This document shows positions 23,001 to 24,753 of a stretch of DNA of 24,753 nt, piece after piece. The position numbers and the translations under genes are program-made. The notes under the pieces are model-generated. The model was not told the DNA's origin and made no database searches. It saw only the letters and a program-made list of their open reading frames with translations. This stretch comes from UBA1672 sp023140905 (GTDB taxonomy: Bacteria > Pseudomonadota > Alphaproteobacteria > Micavibrionales > Micavibrionaceae): assembly GCA_030636745.1 (NCBI GenBank), contig DAOVWH010000007.1, forward strand, positions 1 through 24,753, written 5' to 3'. Within the stretch, counting starts at the first letter, position 1. Each line of letters begins with the position of its first letter.

Positions 23001-24116
23001 TTATTTATTGTTTATTATTTTTAAACTTAGCTTTGCCAAGCACTCTGCTGCATCAGCTCGGCCACACTCTTTAGCACGCATTGCCGCGTTACGCAAGATT
23101 TGCGGATTGTCTAGGAATTCTATCATATTTCCTTTCACAGCTTCGAGTGTAAAATTTTTCTCTTCTATTAGCCATGCCCCACCTTTATCAACTACACTCA
23201 TAGCATTACGTTTTTGTTGCTGATCTTTGTGGTGAGGGTATGGAACATAAATCGCAGGACATCCAGCAATACTCATTTCAGCAACAGTGCTAGCCCCTGA
23301 TCGTCCAATAAATAAATGCGCCCAGGATAGTTTCTCGTCCACATCATCAAAAAATGGAGCCAGTGTAATATGTTCTGATGCTATGCCGCTTTTTTCGTAG
23401 AAGTTTATAGCTTCTTTCAAATCAGCTTCGCGGCATTGTTGAACAATACGTAATTGTTTCTTTTGTTCATGGCTCAAAAGGCTTAACGCTTCAGGAATAA
23501 CGTGACTGAATACTGTAGCACCAAGGGACCCTCCCATTACAAATATATGCAACGGTGTTTCTTTTTCTAAAGCTGGATAAGAAGCCTCTTTAAGCGCGAC
23601 AATTTCCGGACGCACCAGATTACCTATCACAGATGCTTTGCTGGTGACGCGTGCACTAAAATTCATTCCTTCAGGCAAAGGAAAAGATAACGCTATAAAT
23701 TTAGCTTTAAAAGCCAGAAAGACATTTGCCTTGCCCATAATGGCGTTTTGTTCATGTAATCCAGTGGGAACACCTAGTATTTGCGCGGCAAAAACAGCTG
23801 GAACACTTGGATAACCACCAAAACCTATGACAGCATCGGGCTTTAATTTTCGTACCAGCAAAAAACCTTGTATCATACCTACAGCTAAATTTATGACTCC
23901 TTTTATTTTGCCCAGAATACCGGAATGCGCTGTACCGGATTTAACAACATGCATTGGAATATCTGGAAACATGTTTATGTATTTCCGCCCTCGCACATCC
24001 GTAACAAGACAGGCCTTAACTCCTTTTTCTATCAAGCTTGTTGCCAGAGCACTTGCCGGACTCATATGCCCACCAGTACCGCCGGCAGATATAAGGATAA
24101 GAGGTGTTTTATTCAT
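23001..24116 (-). CDS. murG: Lipid II synthase glycosyltransferase
   Basis: MurG transfers GlcNAc from UDP-GlcNAc to lipid I at the inner face of the membrane, making lipid II. The 371-residue protein begins with the G-loop SAGGTGGHMSPASALA (10-25), typical except for Met-Ser where His-Pro or Phe-Pro is common. Further motifs are VIGFGGYPSVPAVFAA, LHEQNAIMGKANVF and, in the C-terminal domain, FIGRSGASTVAEMSIAG and YVPYPHHKDQQQKRNA for UDP-GlcNAc binding. AGGAGG lies just ahead of the ATG. The start overlaps the end of ftsW by 8 bases, which indicates translational coupling. Confidence 0.97.
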   Translation of the reverse strand: MNKTPLILISAGGTGGHMSPASALATSLIEKGVKACLVTDVRGRKYINMFPDIPMHVVKSGTAHSGILGKIKGVINLAVGMIQGFLLVRKLKPDAVIGFGGYPSVPAVFAAQILGVPTGLHEQNAIMGKANVFLAFKAKFIALSFPLPEGMNFSARVTSKASVIGNLVRPEIVALKEASYPALEKETPLHIFVMGGSLGATVFSHVIPEALSLLSHEQKKQLRIVQQCREADLKEAINFYEKSGIASEHITLAPFFDDVDEKLSWAHLFIGRSGASTVAEMSIAGCPAIYVPYPHHKDQQQKRNAMSVVDKGGAWLIEEKNFTLEAVKGNMIEFLDNPQILRNAAMRAKECGRADAAECLAKLSLKIINNK

Positions 24117-24753
24117 GCCCCCCTCCTGAAGTGTTTTCTGAAGGCCGTGTGCGACGCATCGTTACAGATGAACGCGAAACAGAGCCCCTCTTGCGTTGAC
24201 GCGTTAAAGCCAGCACCATGCCCATAGATAAAGCGACAGATAACAGAGAAGACCCGCCATAGCTTAGAAACGGCAAAGTCATTCCTTTTGTTGGTAATAT
24301 GTTAAGGCTGGAACCTATATGGATGAGTGCCTGAAATCCAAACATCGCTAACAAACCTCCGGCAGCAAGCAAGCAAAATATATCCTGTGTTTCTTTAAGA
24401 CGTTTAAATCCACGCAAAATGATAAACAGAAATAATCCAAGAACCAAAAGCGAGAAAATTATTCCCATTTCTTCAACCAGTACAGGGAAAATAAAATCTG
24501 AATGTGCATCAGGAATAAGGTTTTTTTCAACACCCTGCCCTGGACCTGTGCCAAGAACTCCGCCATTTTGTATAGCTTGAATACCATGTTTAACCTGATA
24601 ATTATCACTGAGATCAGGGTGAATAAAATTATTGATCCTGACATGGACATGATCGAAAGCAAAATAAGCAATACACAGCCCTATTGCCCCTAAAGCAAAC
24701 AATATAGCCAAATAGCGAAATCGCAACCCTGCCAGAAAAATTTGCACAGCAAA
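24109..24753 (-). CDS. ftsW: Peptidoglycan polymerase FtsW, C-terminal part
   Basis: The minus frame is open from the window edge to a TAA at 24109-24111, giving 215 codons of the C-terminus. FtsW is the SEDS-family glycosyltransferase that polymerises lipid II at the septum. The sequence shows several membrane spans, plus NYQVKHGIQAIQNGGVLGTG and PDAHSDFIFPVLVEEMGII, both hallmark SEDS motifs. LPTKGMTLPFLSYGGSSLL is the FtsW/RodA C-terminal signature. The end is basic and cytoplasmic. The adjacent murG identifies it as FtsW rather than RodA. The start lies outside the window. Confidence 0.96.
   Translation of the reverse strand, partial: FAVQIFLAGLRFRYLAILFALGAIGLCIAYFAFDHVHVRINNFIHPDLSDNYQVKHGIQAIQNGGVLGTGPGQGVEKNLIPDAHSDFIFPVLVEEMGIIFSLLVLGLFLFIILRGFKRLKETQDIFCLLAAGGLLAMFGFQALIHIGSSLNILPTKGMTLPFLSYGGSSLLSVALSMGMVLALTRQRKRGSVSRSSVTMRRTRPSENTSGGGHE

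Noticed and set aside
1..24753. CRISPR arrays, tRNA or rRNA genes, insertion sequences
   Set aside because: No spaced direct repeats, cloverleaf-like sequence, rRNA sequence or transposase motifs were seen on either strand by eye.

Overview
The window looks like a chromosomal segment of an AT-rich, Gram-negative alphaproteobacterium. Three things support this: a split three-gene proton-translocating transhydrogenase (pntAA-pntAB-pntB), the order ftsW-murG-murC...ddl-ftsQ-ftsA-ftsZ-lpxC-bamD-recN-ligA, and an FtsZ with a very long C-terminal linker ending in IPAFLRRQAN. The code is standard, with TGA used as a stop. I cannot name the genus from sequence alone.

Layout. 1-366 (minus) is the 5' end of a TolC-family outer-membrane efflux gene. 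367-671 is an AT-rich divergent spacer. 672-6254 (plus) carries an EamA/DMT transporter, the pnt operon, a lysophospholipase-like alpha/beta hydrolase and a small conserved-type hypothetical gene. A bidirectional terminator at 6273-6305 separates these from the long minus-strand block. Read in its own direction, from the right edge, that block is ftsW (partial)-murG-murC, then an inversion, then ddl-ftsQ-ftsA, a degraded 1-kb spacer, ftsZ with its own promoter and terminator, lpxC with its own promoter, and bamD-recN-ligA with a promoter ahead of bamD.

How the genes work together. The minus-strand block makes the cell wall and divides the cell. MurC, Ddl, MurG and FtsW handle peptidoglycan precursors and polymerisation, and FtsQ, FtsA and FtsZ form the divisome. 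LpxC (lipid A) and BamD (outer-membrane protein assembly) link this to the outer membrane. RecN and LigA are DNA repair and replication genes that follow bamD in the same direction.

The most unusual part is 17636-21509. murB, normally between murC and ddl, is absent. Two plus-strand genes occupy its place: an alpha/beta hydrolase and a membrane-anchored MurF-like ligase. The adjacent ddl encodes an unusually long, divergent ATP-grasp ligase. I infer that the three may be a jointly acquired module for making or editing a peptidoglycan-type peptide. The second unusual part is the ftsA-ftsZ gap (14260-15272), which holds gene remnants, including a plus-strand reading frame broken twice at poly-A runs, and a small minus-strand ORF directly after ftsA.
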